A program made the position numbers and the translations under genes. Source: Comamonas antarctica (lineage in GTDB: Bacteria > Pseudomonadota > Gammaproteobacteria > Burkholderiales > Burkholderiaceae_C). Taken from it: a stretch of DNA of 64,000 nt. The stretch's first letter is position 1; the number at the start of each line of letters is the position of its first letter. The notes under the pieces are model-generated. The model did not search any database, was not told the DNA's origin, and was given only the letters and a program-made list of their open reading frames with translations. The DNA is taken from positions 558,001 to 622,000 of the forward strand of contig NZ_CP054841.1 in assembly GCF_013363755.1 (NCBI RefSeq), given 5' to 3'. Shown piece by piece: positions 1 to 8,415 of this stretch.

Positions 1-1
1 C

Positions 2-37
2 GACGCGAAAACCATTGCCCGGGAGGCCACGCCATGA
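2..37 (+). CDS. C-terminal end of an unidentified upstream gene (partial)
   Basis: The window opens inside a reading frame whose last residues read DAKTIAREATP before a TGA. Its stop overlaps the ATG of the next gene (ATGA), which suggests translational coupling and one operon. Only eleven residues are visible, too few to identify the product. Confidence 0.4.
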   Translation, partial: DAKTIAREATP

Positions 38-219
38 AGCCGGCGCGCATGAAAAACCGTTTCCTGTCGCTGTGGGGCTGGCCCATCGTACTGGGCCTGC
101 TCACGGCCATCGGCCTGGTCTCCGCGCTGTTCAGCGACGGCGGCTTCGGCGACCAGCTGTCGGGCGTGTGCCTGGGCATCGTCACGGCCGTGGGGCTGTG
201 GTTCAGCTTCCGGCGCTGA
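34..219 (+). CDS. small membrane protein of unknown function
   Basis: A 61-residue protein with two hydrophobic stretches (about residues 14-30 and 41-57) separated by a short Gly/Asp-rich loop, so probably a two-helix inner-membrane protein. A strong ribosome binding site (GGGAGG, 8 bases upstream) supports the ATG at 34, although an in-frame ATG at 49 would also give a sensible start. The start overlaps the stop of the preceding gene. Small proteins of this look can follow PepSY-type membrane proteins in iron-uptake operons, but that is recollection and cannot be tested here. No function can be assigned. Confidence 0.6.
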   Translation: MKPARMKNRFLSLWGWPIVLGLLTAIGLVSALFSDGGFGDQLSGVCLGIVTAVGLWFSFRR

Positions 220-243
220 CGGCTGCCCCTTGCGCTGCCTGTC

Positions 244-552
244 TCAGCGCACGGCGGGTGTTTCCTGGGCACGCGCAATGCGTGCCACACCCAGCTTGAG
301 GCCGACCACGCCGAAGATGCGGTTCATGGTCTGGACGCTGCCTTCGCTGCGCTCCTGCTCGATATCCTGCAGCGTGCGATGGGCCACTCCGGTGAGTTTC
401 GCCATCTCGGCCACGGTCAGCCGCATCGTGGTTCGGAGATGGCGCACCGCCTGCGGCAATGACCATTGCGGATGGGACAGCACATCCTCGATGGCCTGCT
501 GGCGCAGTTCCAGTTGCTCGGCAATCGAAAGCGGGTTGAAACGTTTGTCCAT
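244..552 (-). CDS. HipB-like helix-turn-helix antitoxin/regulator
   Basis: A 102-residue XRE-type DNA-binding protein. The helix-turn-helix lies at about residues 43-75 and contains LTVAEMAKLTGVAHRTLQDI, the usual layout of HipB-type antitoxins that repress their own promoter and neutralise HipA. It starts 5 bases after the stop of the HipA-like gene, so the two are surely co-transcribed. The order is toxin first, antitoxin second, the reverse of the classical hipBA operon. The start chosen is the ATG at 552 (MDKRFNPL); the frame stays open further upstream but would overlap hipA extensively. It could instead be a plain transcriptional regulator of the kinase gene. Confidence 0.8.
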   Translation of the reverse strand: MDKRFNPLSIAEQLELRQQAIEDVLSHPQWSLPQAVRHLRTTMRLTVAEMAKLTGVAHRTLQDIEQERSEGSVQTMNRIFGVVGLKLGVARIARAQETPAVR

Positions 553-557
553 GGTGC

Positions 558-1883
558 TCAGGCCAATGCAGCCAGTTCCTGCGCCCGGGCCAGGAGGCCG
601 GGGCGCAAGTGGTTCAACACGTCGGCATCGATACCCATGGCCTCGCCTTCGGCAGCAATGCGCCGCAGCGCGGGCACCATGGCCCGCAAGCCTTCCACCA
701 GCGCCGCACGTTGCAGCAGCGCCGGGCCCTTCTTGCGGCGCGCGCGCTGCACCTGCCGCGCGCTTTCGCACACACTGTCGAGTACGCGTGACCAGTCGGG
801 CCTGCCGCCGTCATTGCCCTCCCAGCGGATGCGCCGCGCAATGCCGTCGGGATGCAGGTACATGGGCGCGAAGTCGAACAGCGGCGTCAGCGTGATGCGG
901 CCGGAAAAATCCCTTTGCAGGGCCGTGTTGCGCGCATGGTTGTCCTTGTTCCCCAACGCCAGATTGGCCACATCGCGCCGCAGGTATTCCAGCACCTCCT
1001 GCTGCGGGTCGGTGCAATAGCGCAGCAGCCCCTCACAGACCTGGTCATGCGAGGGGACGGCTTCGAAGCCGGGCATGCCGGTCAGCGTCGCAATGCTCTC
1101 CTGGGCCAGGCGCACGACCGCGCCATTTTCCACGCGGCGGTCGAAGCGCTCGATGAATAGCGCGCGCTCGCGCAGCACCAGCGGGGCATGCACCCGCATC
1201 CCCAGTTCCTTGGCCAACTGCATGTACACCGCTTCATGGCGCAGGATGCTGGCCAGGCCAGGATCGGTGCCGCGGCCAAACTTGACGATGTAATGCCTGC
1301 AGGCCTGCTCGTCCGGCAGCGTATGGTCCAGGTAAAGCAGCCCGTCATGGGCCCGCGTCAGCAGCACCTTGGGCCACTCGCCCTGCACTCCCGAGGAGCC
1401 GGCGACAAACAGACCATGTGCCGCCAGGTATTCGGAAAAATCGTCGCCGCGCTGCGCCACTTCCTCGTCGGTAAAGCCGCGGAAACCGCCGGCATGGTCG
1501 GCAAGCCAGGCGGCAGCTTCCTTGACGCGCAGGTTGCCAATGGGATTGCCGGAGCCGGCGAGCAGCAACGGCCAGTCGGCCACTGCGTCCGCCGTGGGCG
1601 GCAACCCCATGCGCCGCAGCAATTCCTGGCGGCCAAAGCCCTGGGGCAGCAGGTCGATGAGAAATACCGGCCAGTGCGCCAGTTGCACCGGCTCCAGACC
1701 CACGGGCCAGGCAGCGCACAGCGCATGCGCATCATTTTCCCGGCTGTGCTCGAAAGCCCAGTCGACCGCATAGCCGGTATACGACGGGCTTCTCCAGCCC
1801 GCGTTTTCCGGGCCGAGCAAGCGCACGCTGGCAACGTCATGCCAAGCGCCGGATGCATGCAACTGAAGGGTGCAATGACTCAT
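558..1883 (-). CDS. HipA-family serine/threonine kinase toxin
   Basis: A 441-residue protein, the usual HipA length. HipA kinases phosphorylate glutamyl-tRNA synthetase or related targets and induce dormancy. The catalytic loop is visible as NKDNHARN (residues 312-319, Asp314), followed by the metal-binding DFAP (Asp337). A GVQGEWPKVLL segment (about 165-175) occupies the place of the ATP-loop motif. The active site therefore looks intact. The gene starts 107 bases downstream of the end of the preceding crotonase gene, in an AT-rich stretch that must carry its promoter. It precedes, rather than follows, its HipB-like partner. The subfamily is uncertain; it may be nearer to YjjJ-type HipA homologues than to classical HipA. 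Confidence 0.85.
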   Translation of the reverse strand: MSHCTLQLHASGAWHDVASVRLLGPENAGWRSPSYTGYAVDWAFEHSRENDAHALCAAWPVGLEPVQLAHWPVFLIDLLPQGFGRQELLRRMGLPPTADAVADWPLLLAGSGNPIGNLRVKEAAAWLADHAGGFRGFTDEEVAQRGDDFSEYLAAHGLFVAGSSGVQGEWPKVLLTRAHDGLLYLDHTLPDEQACRHYIVKFGRGTDPGLASILRHEAVYMQLAKELGMRVHAPLVLRERALFIERFDRRVENGAVVRLAQESIATLTGMPGFEAVPSHDQVCEGLLRYCTDPQQEVLEYLRRDVANLALGNKDNHARNTALQRDFSGRITLTPLFDFAPMYLHPDGIARRIRWEGNDGGRPDWSRVLDSVCESARQVQRARRKKGPALLQRAALVEGLRAMVPALRRIAAEGEAMGIDADVLNHLRPGLLARAQELAALA

Positions 1884-1905
1884 TTACACGGAATTCTAGC
1901 AAATA

Positions 1906-1925
1906 TAGGCCGTTTTGACCGCCTA
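1906..1925. promoter_or_regulatory. candidate operator upstream of hipA
   Basis: Perfect 5-bp arms TAGGC and GCCTA separated by 10 bases lie 22 bases upstream of the hipA start, in an AT-rich stretch (1884-1990) that is otherwise free of coding sequence. This is where autoregulation by the HipB-like protein would be expected. The palindrome is short and the assignment is inferred from position only. Confidence 0.35.
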
Positions 1926-1990
1926 ATTAGATTACTTTTCCGTGCAAATAGCATCAACGCAGTATTCAGAGAGCCGGGTGACAGTGCCTT

Positions 1991-2818
1991 TCACATGCCG
2001 CGAAACACCGCCGGCCGTTTTTCCGCAAACGAGCGGATGCCCTCCTGCACATCGGCCGTCGCATAGAGCCGGCGCTGCTGCGCCTCCAGCACCTCGGCCG
2101 CGGCCTGCGGGCCGGAGCCCAGGGCCAGGCGCGCGTTCTCCAGCGTGGCCTGCACCGCCAGCGGCGCCTGGGCCGCGATGCGCTGCGCGTAATGCCAGGC
2201 GCGCGCGAATTCCTGGCCCGCGGGCACCACCTCCTGCACCAGGCCCATGGCCAGCGCCTCCCGGGCCGTGAACTCGTCGCCGGTGAGCAGGAACTTCATC
2301 GCCTGGCCCCAGCCCGCGCGCTGCGGCAGGCGGATGGTGGCGCCGCAGGTGGGCATGATGCCGCGCGCGACTTCCTGCTGCGCGAAGCGGCAGTTGTCGG
2401 CGGCCACGCAGATCTCGCTGGCCAGCGCCAGTTCCACCGCCAGCGTGAAGCTGATGCCCTTGAGCGCCACGACCATGGGCTTGCGCCGCAGCCGGCCGCG
2501 CAGGTTGAACGGGTCGACCTCCTCGGGCGGATACAGCGGCAGGCCGGCCTGGCGCAGCGGCGCGATCTTCGCCAGGTCGACGCCGGCGCTGAAATGTTCG
2601 CCATGCGCATGCAGCAGGCCGACAAACAGGTCGGAGGAATCCTCGAGCCGCGTACAGGCCCGGGCCAGCTGCGTGAACATGGCCGGCGTGAAGCCGTTGC
2701 GCTTTTCGGGCCGGTCGATGCCGATCAGCAGCACGGCGCCGCGCTGCTCCACCGTGATCTGCCCATCGGGATCGCGGGCCGTCGGCGTGTCTGTCACGGG
2801 CGCTTCCTGCATGGCCAT
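1991..2818 (-). CDS. enoyl-CoA hydratase/isomerase (crotonase) family protein
   Basis: A 275-residue crotonase. The oxyanion-hole segment HFSAGVDLAKI and the RFAQQEV segment are recognisable, so the CoA-ester fold is clear. In classical enoyl-CoA hydratase two glutamates act on water. Here the first is plausible (Glu of QQE), but the second position reads AMKF rather than AMEM, so Lys replaces Glu. The enzyme may therefore be an isomerase, or a hydrolase or lyase of the superfamily, rather than a standard hydratase. The ATG at 2818 overlaps the stop of the TctC gene (ATGA), giving translational coupling; an ATG two codons later is an alternative. It is the last gene of the minus-strand catabolic cluster. 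Confidence 0.88.
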   Translation of the reverse strand: MAMQEAPVTDTPTARDPDGQITVEQRGAVLLIGIDRPEKRNGFTPAMFTQLARACTRLEDSSDLFVGLLHAHGEHFSAGVDLAKIAPLRQAGLPLYPPEEVDPFNLRGRLRRKPMVVALKGISFTLAVELALASEICVAADNCRFAQQEVARGIMPTCGATIRLPQRAGWGQAMKFLLTGDEFTAREALAMGLVQEVVPAGQEFARAWHYAQRIAAQAPLAVQATLENARLALGSGPQAAAEVLEAQQRRLYATADVQEGIRSFAEKRPAVFRGM

Positions 2819-3795
2819 CAATCCAGCGCCAGATTCATGGGTTTGACAATCGCGCCCCAATGCACATATTCCGCATGCAGCAATTCGCCAAACTGTTTCG
2901 GGCTGGCCGAGGAAACCGCGGTTTCTCCGCCCGCGGCCAGCTTGGCGGCAAAATCCGGCGTGGCGACAGCGGCCACCACCGCCTGGTGCAGGCGGTTGAT
3001 CACGGGCGCGGGCGTGCCCGCGGGTGCCAGCAGGCCGAAATTGGTATAGGCCACGAGATTCGGATAACCCGCTTCGCGCAGGGTCGCGACATCGGGAATC
3101 TGCGCCGCGCGTTCCTCGGACATGATGCCCAAGATGCGCAGCTTGCCCGCCTGGTGCATGCCGATGGCGCTGGACATGACTTCGATATTCACGTCGATGC
3201 GCCCTCCCATCAGGTCGGCATAGGCCGCGGCCGTGCCCTTGTACGGCACCTCGACCATTTTCACGCCCAGGGTGCGGCCCATCCATTCGCCGATGATGTT
3301 CGTGAGACTGCCGGTGCCGGTGGTGCCGTAGCTCACGCCGCCGGGCTTGGCCTTGGCCCAGGCAATGAATTCCTGCATGTTCTTCGCCGGAAAATCCGGC
3401 GCCGCCACGACGCCGAACGGCAGCCGCGAGACGATGGAGATCGGCGCGAACTCCTCGGGCTTGTAGCTGAGGCGGCGGTAGATGTAAGGGTTCACCGACG
3501 TCGTGGTGCCCGGCGCCATGAACAGCGTATAGCCATCCTTGGGTGCGCGCGCGATATAGGCCGCGGCCAGCGTGGTGGCGGCGCCCGGGCGGTTCTCGAT
3601 CAACACCGCGGTGCCGAGGTTTTTCGCCATCAGCTCGCCCACGCGCCGCGCGGTGATATCCGTCGGCCCTCCCGGTGCATAAGGCACGACGATGGTTACC
3701 GGCTTGCTCGGAAATGCCTGGGCCCAGGCGCCCGCGGCACATATCGCCGTGCCAATGCACAGCCCCCATTTTCTCCAGGCCAGGGAATATCTCAT
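2818..3795 (-). CDS. Bug/TctC-type tripartite tricarboxylate receptor (copy 1)
   Basis: A 325-residue periplasmic solute-binding protein. Residues 1 to about 28 form a Sec signal peptide ending AGAWAQA, followed by the family hallmark FPSKPVTIVVPYAPGGPTD. Bug proteins bind carboxylates such as organic and aromatic acids and either feed a TctAB permease or signal; no tctA or tctB gene is present in the window. AAGGAG lies upstream of the ATG at 3795, which also fits the signal peptide, so the longer open frame up to 3963 is not used. It is coupled to the downstream crotonase by an ATGA overlap. Confidence 0.93.
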   Translation of the reverse strand: MRYSLAWRKWGLCIGTAICAAGAWAQAFPSKPVTIVVPYAPGGPTDITARRVGELMAKNLGTAVLIENRPGAATTLAAAYIARAPKDGYTLFMAPGTTTSVNPYIYRRLSYKPEEFAPISIVSRLPFGVVAAPDFPAKNMQEFIAWAKAKPGGVSYGTTGTGSLTNIIGEWMGRTLGVKMVEVPYKGTAAAYADLMGGRIDVNIEVMSSAIGMHQAGKLRILGIMSEERAAQIPDVATLREAGYPNLVAYTNFGLLAPAGTPAPVINRLHQAVVAAVATPDFAAKLAAGGETAVSSASPKQFGELLHAEYVHWGAIVKPMNLALD

Positions 3796-3895
3796 TGCAC
3801 TGTCTCCTTGCTTGAAAAGCCGCTTCTGTCCGGCGGCATGCATTACCGGCTGGCAGCCGGCTTCCATGAGGGAATCCATCGGGCGGGTGCGGCTT

Positions 3896-6238
3896 TCAGC
3901 GCGTTTTTGCGGGCAGCAGGCTGCGCGCGAGAATGTCGCGCTGGACTTCGCTCGCGCCGCCATAAATCGTGCCCGGGCGCGACACCATATACAGCCGGTG
4001 CAGGTCGATATTCACCGCGCCAAAGGCCTGGGCGCCATTGACGGCGCCGCGTTCCGCGGCAAGGTCCATCACCAGCTCGACGATTTTCTGGAACAGCTCG
4101 GTGGAGACCAGCTTGAGCACCGAATATTCGGCATCGAGCGTCTGGCCGGCCAGCGCCGCGGCGCAGGTTTCGGCATACAGGCCGTGGAAATCATGCAGTT
4201 CGCAGGCCAGCTGGGCCAGGCGGTCATTGGGCAATGCGGCGGCGCGCATGTCGGGGGCGGCGTCCAGCATCTGCCGCAGGTAGTTGAATGCCTGCTGCGC
4301 CAGCGCCGGGCTGCCGTTGACCAGGCGCTCGACGCCCAGCAGGCTCTTGGCGACGTTCCAGCCATTGTCGAGCGGGCCCAGCAGGCGGCTCGCCGGCACT
4401 TCGACGTTGTCGAAGAACACTTCGCAGAATTCGTCGTCGCCGGCCATGTTGACGATGGGCCGCACCGTGATGCCCGGCGAGTTCAGGTCGACCAGCAGCA
4501 GGCTGATGCCCTGCTGCTTGCGCTCGTACTGCCCGGTGCGCACCAGCATGAAGATGCGGCTGGCATTGTTCGCGTGGCTGGTCCAGATCTTCTGGCCGTT
4601 GACGATGAACACATCGTCGCGGCGCTCGGCGCGGGTGCGCAGCGACGCGAGGTCCGAGCCCGCGCCGGGCTCGGAATAGCCCTGGCACCAGACCTCCTCG
4701 CCGCGCAGGATGCCTGGCAGGAAGCGCGCCTGCTGCTCGGCCGTGCCGTAGCGGATCAGGATGGGCGCGAGCAGCGTGCTGCCCATGTCGAGCACGCGCG
4801 CCACGCCATGCGCATCGAAGACCTGCTTGTAGAGCAGCTGCTTGCGCAGCGGCAGGCCCATGCCGCCCGCCGCGCGCGCAATGCCCGGCGCGCGCAGGCC
4901 GTGGCGGTGCAGCGTGCCCAGCCAGTCGCGCTCGGCCGCGCCGCGCAGGCGCAGCACGATGGGCTGGCGCCATTCGGGCGGATAGTGGGCCTGCAGCCAG
5001 GCTTCGAGGCGCGCCGCGAACTCGCTATCGGACAACTGCGCCCAGGCCTCGGGCGTGGCCGGATGCGGGCCGGCCGGGAAGCCGCCGCGCAGCTCCGGCG
5101 CTGCGGGCCGGTCGAACGCCAGTGCCGCAAACCGGCGCCGGTGCGCGGGCGCGTTGCCGAATGCGGGTGCGTGCCGCAGCGCCGCATCGGCACACAAGCC
5201 GATGTCGGCCTCCTCGGTATAGCCCATCGCCCCATGCAGTTGCATGGCCGCGCGCGTCGCGCGCAGCGCGAGTTCGGAGCAGCGCGCCTTGGCGGCGCTC
5301 GCGGCGGCGGCGAAGTCGTCAGGCGCCGCCGCGTGGATCTCACAGGCCTTGCGCCACGAGGCAAAGGCCAGGCGCTTTTGCAGGTCCAGATCGACCACGC
5401 GATGGCGCACGGTCTGCAGCGCCGCCAGCGGCTGGCCGAACTGCACGCGTTGCGCCAGATAGGCGGCCGTGCTGTCCAGCGCGGCTTCGGCCAGCCCGGC
5501 CAGATAGGCGGCGGCCACCACGCGGGTCTCGTCAAGCGCCACGCCCAGCGCGCGCCGCGCGGCGGCGCCCGTGGCCAAGAGCGCATCGGCGGAGATCCGC
5601 ACCGCGTCGAAATGCAGCGTGTCCATCGCGCTGCCGTCGGCACGCAATTGCGCGTCGCGCCGCACGCCGGCGGCCTGCGCGGCCACCCGCACCAGCCGGG
5701 GCTGGCCGTCCTCGCTGGCCGCCACCAGCCATTGGTCGGCCGCGCCCTCGACCGCGACACAGGTCCCGTCCAGCACCAGGCCCTGCGCATCGCGCGCCAG
5801 CACCGCGCCGCTCCAGCCGGGATCGATCTCGCCCGGCTGCGCCTGCCAGGCCAGCGTCAGCACCTGCGCGCCGTCCACCAGCTCGCCGGCCAGCGCGTCG
5901 CGCAGGTCCGAGGCCGGCAACGCGGCCAGCAGCGCGGCCGGCGCCACGGCGCAGCCGACAAAGGGATCGGGCAGCAGCGCCGCCCCGAGCCGCGCCGCGA
6001 GCGCGGCCGCGGCCGACAGCGGCAGGCCAAAGCCGCCCAGTTCCTCGGGCAGGCGCATGCCCAGCCAGCCGCATTCGCCCATGGCCGACCACAGCCGCGC
6101 ATCGAAGCGCCGCCCTTCGCTGCGCCAGCAGCGCGCGCGCTGCAGCGAATGCCGGGCCTGCAGAAACTGCTGCGCACCATCCAGCAGCATGCGCTCGACT
6201 TCCTGGCGCTCCTCGAACGCGTCGACGACCTGGTTCAT
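3896..6238 (-). CDS. double-length (fused) acyl-CoA dehydrogenase
   Basis: A 780-residue protein made of two acyl-CoA dehydrogenase modules in tandem, about twice the normal 380-400 residues. The N-terminal module (about 1-380) contains GWLGMRLPEELGGFGLPL and LHGAMGYTEEADIGL. The C-terminal module (about 400-780) contains the better-conserved flavin and substrate segments YSEPGAGSDLASLRT, VNGQKIWTSHA and IYGGASEVQRDILAR. Such fusions are known, for example FadE34 of Mycobacterium, which mimics a heterotetramer and acts on steroid side-chain CoA esters. The enzyme should introduce an alpha-beta double bond in a bulky or branched acyl-CoA. Its start overlaps the stop of the flavoprotein gene upstream (ATGA). 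The substrate is unknown. Confidence 0.93.
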   Translation of the reverse strand: MNQVVDAFEERQEVERMLLDGAQQFLQARHSLQRARCWRSEGRRFDARLWSAMGECGWLGMRLPEELGGFGLPLSAAAALAARLGAALLPDPFVGCAVAPAALLAALPASDLRDALAGELVDGAQVLTLAWQAQPGEIDPGWSGAVLARDAQGLVLDGTCVAVEGAADQWLVAASEDGQPRLVRVAAQAAGVRRDAQLRADGSAMDTLHFDAVRISADALLATGAAARRALGVALDETRVVAAAYLAGLAEAALDSTAAYLAQRVQFGQPLAALQTVRHRVVDLDLQKRLAFASWRKACEIHAAAPDDFAAAASAAKARCSELALRATRAAMQLHGAMGYTEEADIGLCADAALRHAPAFGNAPAHRRRFAALAFDRPAAPELRGGFPAGPHPATPEAWAQLSDSEFAARLEAWLQAHYPPEWRQPIVLRLRGAAERDWLGTLHRHGLRAPGIARAAGGMGLPLRKQLLYKQVFDAHGVARVLDMGSTLLAPILIRYGTAEQQARFLPGILRGEEVWCQGYSEPGAGSDLASLRTRAERRDDVFIVNGQKIWTSHANNASRIFMLVRTGQYERKQQGISLLLVDLNSPGITVRPIVNMAGDDEFCEVFFDNVEVPASRLLGPLDNGWNVAKSLLGVERLVNGSPALAQQAFNYLRQMLDAAPDMRAAALPNDRLAQLACELHDFHGLYAETCAAALAGQTLDAEYSVLKLVSTELFQKIVELVMDLAAERGAVNGAQAFGAVNIDLHRLYMVSRPGTIYGGASEVQRDILARSLLPAKTR

Positions 6239-7263
6239 GGCTGGCTTTCGGTGGCGGCAAGCGCCATCAGGGCGCGGTCATCGGCGGCATCGGGCGCGGC
6301 CCAGCGGCTGGCGCGGCTCAGCCGCTCGCGGCACTCGGCCACCATGCGCTCGATCAGTTCCTCGCAGCTGGGAATGTCATGGATCAGTCCGATGCACTGG
6401 CCGGCGCTGAGAATGCCGCCGTGCACCTCGCCGCTTTCGAGCGCCGCGCGCCCGCGCGTGCCCACCACCAGCGGCCGCAGGTCCTCGAACGCGCAGCCGC
6501 CGGGCTGCGCCTCGAGCGCGCGCACCTGCTCGGCAATCTCGTTGCGGAAGACGCGCGCGGTGTTCTTCAGCGTGCGGTAGATCAGCGCCGTGTCGCGCTC
6601 GCTGCCGGCGACATAGGCCTGCTTGATGTGCTCATGGATGGGCGCCTCGCGCGTGACGCAAAAGCGCGTGCCCATGTTCACGCCTTCGGCGCCCAGCACC
6701 AGCGCGGCGGCCAGGCCGCGGCCGTCGGCAATGCCGCCCGAGGCAATCACCGGGATCTTCAGCGCCCGCGCCGCGGCCGGGATCAGCACCAGCCCGCCGA
6801 CATCGTCCTCGCCCGGATGGCCCGCGCATTCGAGCCCGTCGATGGACACCATGTCGACGCCCGCACGCTCGGCCGACAGCGCATGGCGCACGGTGGTGCA
6901 TTTGTGCACGATGGTGATGCCATGCTGCCGGAAGGTGCGGATGAATTCCTCGGGAATCCGGCCCGCCGTCTCGACGATCTTCACGCCGCTGTCGACGATG
7001 GCGGCGACATACTCGGCATAGGGCCGGGGCACCGACGAGGGCAGCATGGTGAGGTTCACGCCAAACGGCTTGTGCGTCATGCGCCGGCAGCGCGCGATTT
7101 CCTGGCGCAGGTCGTCGGCCGTGGCCTGGGTGAGCCCGGTCAGGATGCCCAGGCCGCCGGCATTGGAGACGGCCGAGGCGAGCTCGGCCAGGCCGACCCA
7201 CTGCATTCCGCCCTGGATGATGGGATATTCAATGCCCAGCTTTTCGGTGACACGTGTTTTCAT
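6235..7263 (-). CDS. nitronate monooxygenase-like FMN enzyme (possible enoyl-CoA reductase)
   Basis: A 342-residue TIM-barrel flavoprotein of the nitronate monooxygenase/2-nitropropane dioxygenase family. Seen are the N-terminal YPIIQGGMQWVG, GGLGILTG and a phosphate-binding region ASGGIADGRG followed by LGAEGVNMGTRF. The usual GGH motif is ECAGHPGEDD here. The family also contains CoA-ester reductases (IpdC of steroid catabolism, FabK), and its position directly before an acyl-CoA dehydrogenase with a 4-base overlap makes a role on a CoA ester more likely than nitronate oxidation. The start at 7263 (MKTRVTEKLG) gives the normal family N-terminus; an open extension to 7335 has no family character. 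Confidence 0.85.
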   Translation of the reverse strand: MKTRVTEKLGIEYPIIQGGMQWVGLAELASAVSNAGGLGILTGLTQATADDLRQEIARCRRMTHKPFGVNLTMLPSSVPRPYAEYVAAIVDSGVKIVETAGRIPEEFIRTFRQHGITIVHKCTTVRHALSAERAGVDMVSIDGLECAGHPGEDDVGGLVLIPAAARALKIPVIASGGIADGRGLAAALVLGAEGVNMGTRFCVTREAPIHEHIKQAYVAGSERDTALIYRTLKNTARVFRNEIAEQVRALEAQPGGCAFEDLRPLVVGTRGRAALESGEVHGGILSAGQCIGLIHDIPSCEELIERMVAECRERLSRASRWAAPDAADDRALMALAATESQP

Positions 7264-7359
7264 CGTTTTTCCGCAGGAGTTGAAGACAGATCCGCGCACA
7301 TGGCACGCATGCGGCGGCCGCCACCGGCCTGGCACGGGGCCCGGCGGTGGGCACAGGAT

Positions 7360-8328
7360 TTACTCGGCCTTGATGCCTTTTTCCTTGATCAGATCGCCCC
7401 AGAGCCGGTATTCGGCGGCCATGTCGGCCTTGAGCCTGGCGGGGCTGTCCTGGCCGGTGGGCATCAGCGCCAGCGCCGCGAGCTTGGCGCTGAACGCGGG
7501 CTCGGCCATGATCTCGGCGGTGGCGGCATTCACCGCGGCCACCGCCGCGTCGGGCGCGCCGGCGGCGGTGAACAGGTGGTACCAGCCGCGGCCGAACTGC
7601 TGGCCTTTGGTGAACATCGGCGGGATCTCGGGCATGGCCGCCCAGGGCTTGTCGTCGGCCACGCCCAGCGCGCGCAGCTTGCCGGCCTTGAGGTGCGGCA
7701 GCGAGGTGGTCATGGCATCGAGCATGGTCTGCACCCGTCCCGACATCACATCGACCAGCGCCGGCGCAGTGCCCTTGTAGGGCACGGTGACCATCTTCAC
7801 GCCATAGGCCTCCTGGAACTGCGTGCCGATCAGATGCGTGATGCCGCCCTGGCTGGGCGTGGCGTAGTTGACCTTGCCGGGGTTGGCCTTCATGTAGCTG
7901 ATCAGTTCGGGCAGCGTCTTTTGCGGCAGGTCGGCGGGCGTGACCAGCACGAACACGATCTCGGTCAGCGACGCCACGGGCTTGAGCTCCTTGAGCACAT
8001 TGACCGGGCTCGAACCTTGCAGCTGCGGCGAGATCAGCAAGGTGTTGGTCACCAGCAGCAGCGTGTGGCCGTCGGCGGGCGCGCTCGCCACCTGGGCCGC
8101 GGCCAGCAGCGTGCCCGCGCCGGGCTTGTTTTCCACGATCACCGGCTGCTTGAGCTTGTCCTGCAGCTTCTGGCCGAAGTCGCGCGCCAGGATGTCGGCG
8201 CCGCCTCCGGGCGGATAGGCCACGACGATGCGCAGCGGCTTGGTTGGAAAGGCCTGCGCGGCGGCGGCCAGCGGCAGGCTGCACAGCGCCAGCAGCGCGA
8301 AAAGGCGGCGGTTGAATCGGATGGGCAT
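7360..8328 (-). CDS. Bug/TctC-type receptor (copy 2)
   Basis: A 322-residue periplasmic binding protein with an N-terminal signal peptide (about residues 1-24, ending LAAAAQA) and the hallmark FPTKPLRIVVAYPPGGGAD. VPYKGTAPALVDVMSGRV is the conserved central segment. It starts 22 bases after the acyl-CoA ligase stop, so the two are co-transcribed, and ends 96 bases before the flavoprotein gene. No membrane partner is encoded nearby. It probably captures the acid that the neighbouring ligase or CoA-transferase activates; this is inferred from context only. Confidence 0.92.
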   Translation of the reverse strand: MPIRFNRRLFALLALCSLPLAAAAQAFPTKPLRIVVAYPPGGGADILARDFGQKLQDKLKQPVIVENKPGAGTLLAAAQVASAPADGHTLLLVTNTLLISPQLQGSSPVNVLKELKPVASLTEIVFVLVTPADLPQKTLPELISYMKANPGKVNYATPSQGGITHLIGTQFQEAYGVKMVTVPYKGTAPALVDVMSGRVQTMLDAMTTSLPHLKAGKLRALGVADDKPWAAMPEIPPMFTKGQQFGRGWYHLFTAAGAPDAAVAAVNAATAEIMAEPAFSAKLAALALMPTGQDSPARLKADMAAEYRLWGDLIKEKGIKAE

Positions 8329-8350
8329 GGCGGTGTTCCTCGGGCGGCGT

Positions 8351-8415
8351 TCAGGCCAGCGCCGCGGCGCCACGCGGCTGGGCGCCCCCGGACTGGGCGC
8401 CGCCGGACTGGGCGC
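8351..8415 (-). repeat. 15-bp tandem repeat coding the C-terminal tail of the acyl-CoA ligase
   Basis: On the coding strand four consecutive 15-bp units near GCCCAGTCCGGCGGC encode the pentapeptide AQSGG with small changes (AQSAR, AQSGG, AQSGG, AQPRG). The repeat is in frame and sits at the very end of the gene, so copy number can change without disturbing the folded domains. Confidence 0.7.

Noticed and set aside
8351..8415. CRISPR array
   Set aside because: Four 15-bp units without spacers, in frame inside a gene; a coding tandem repeat.
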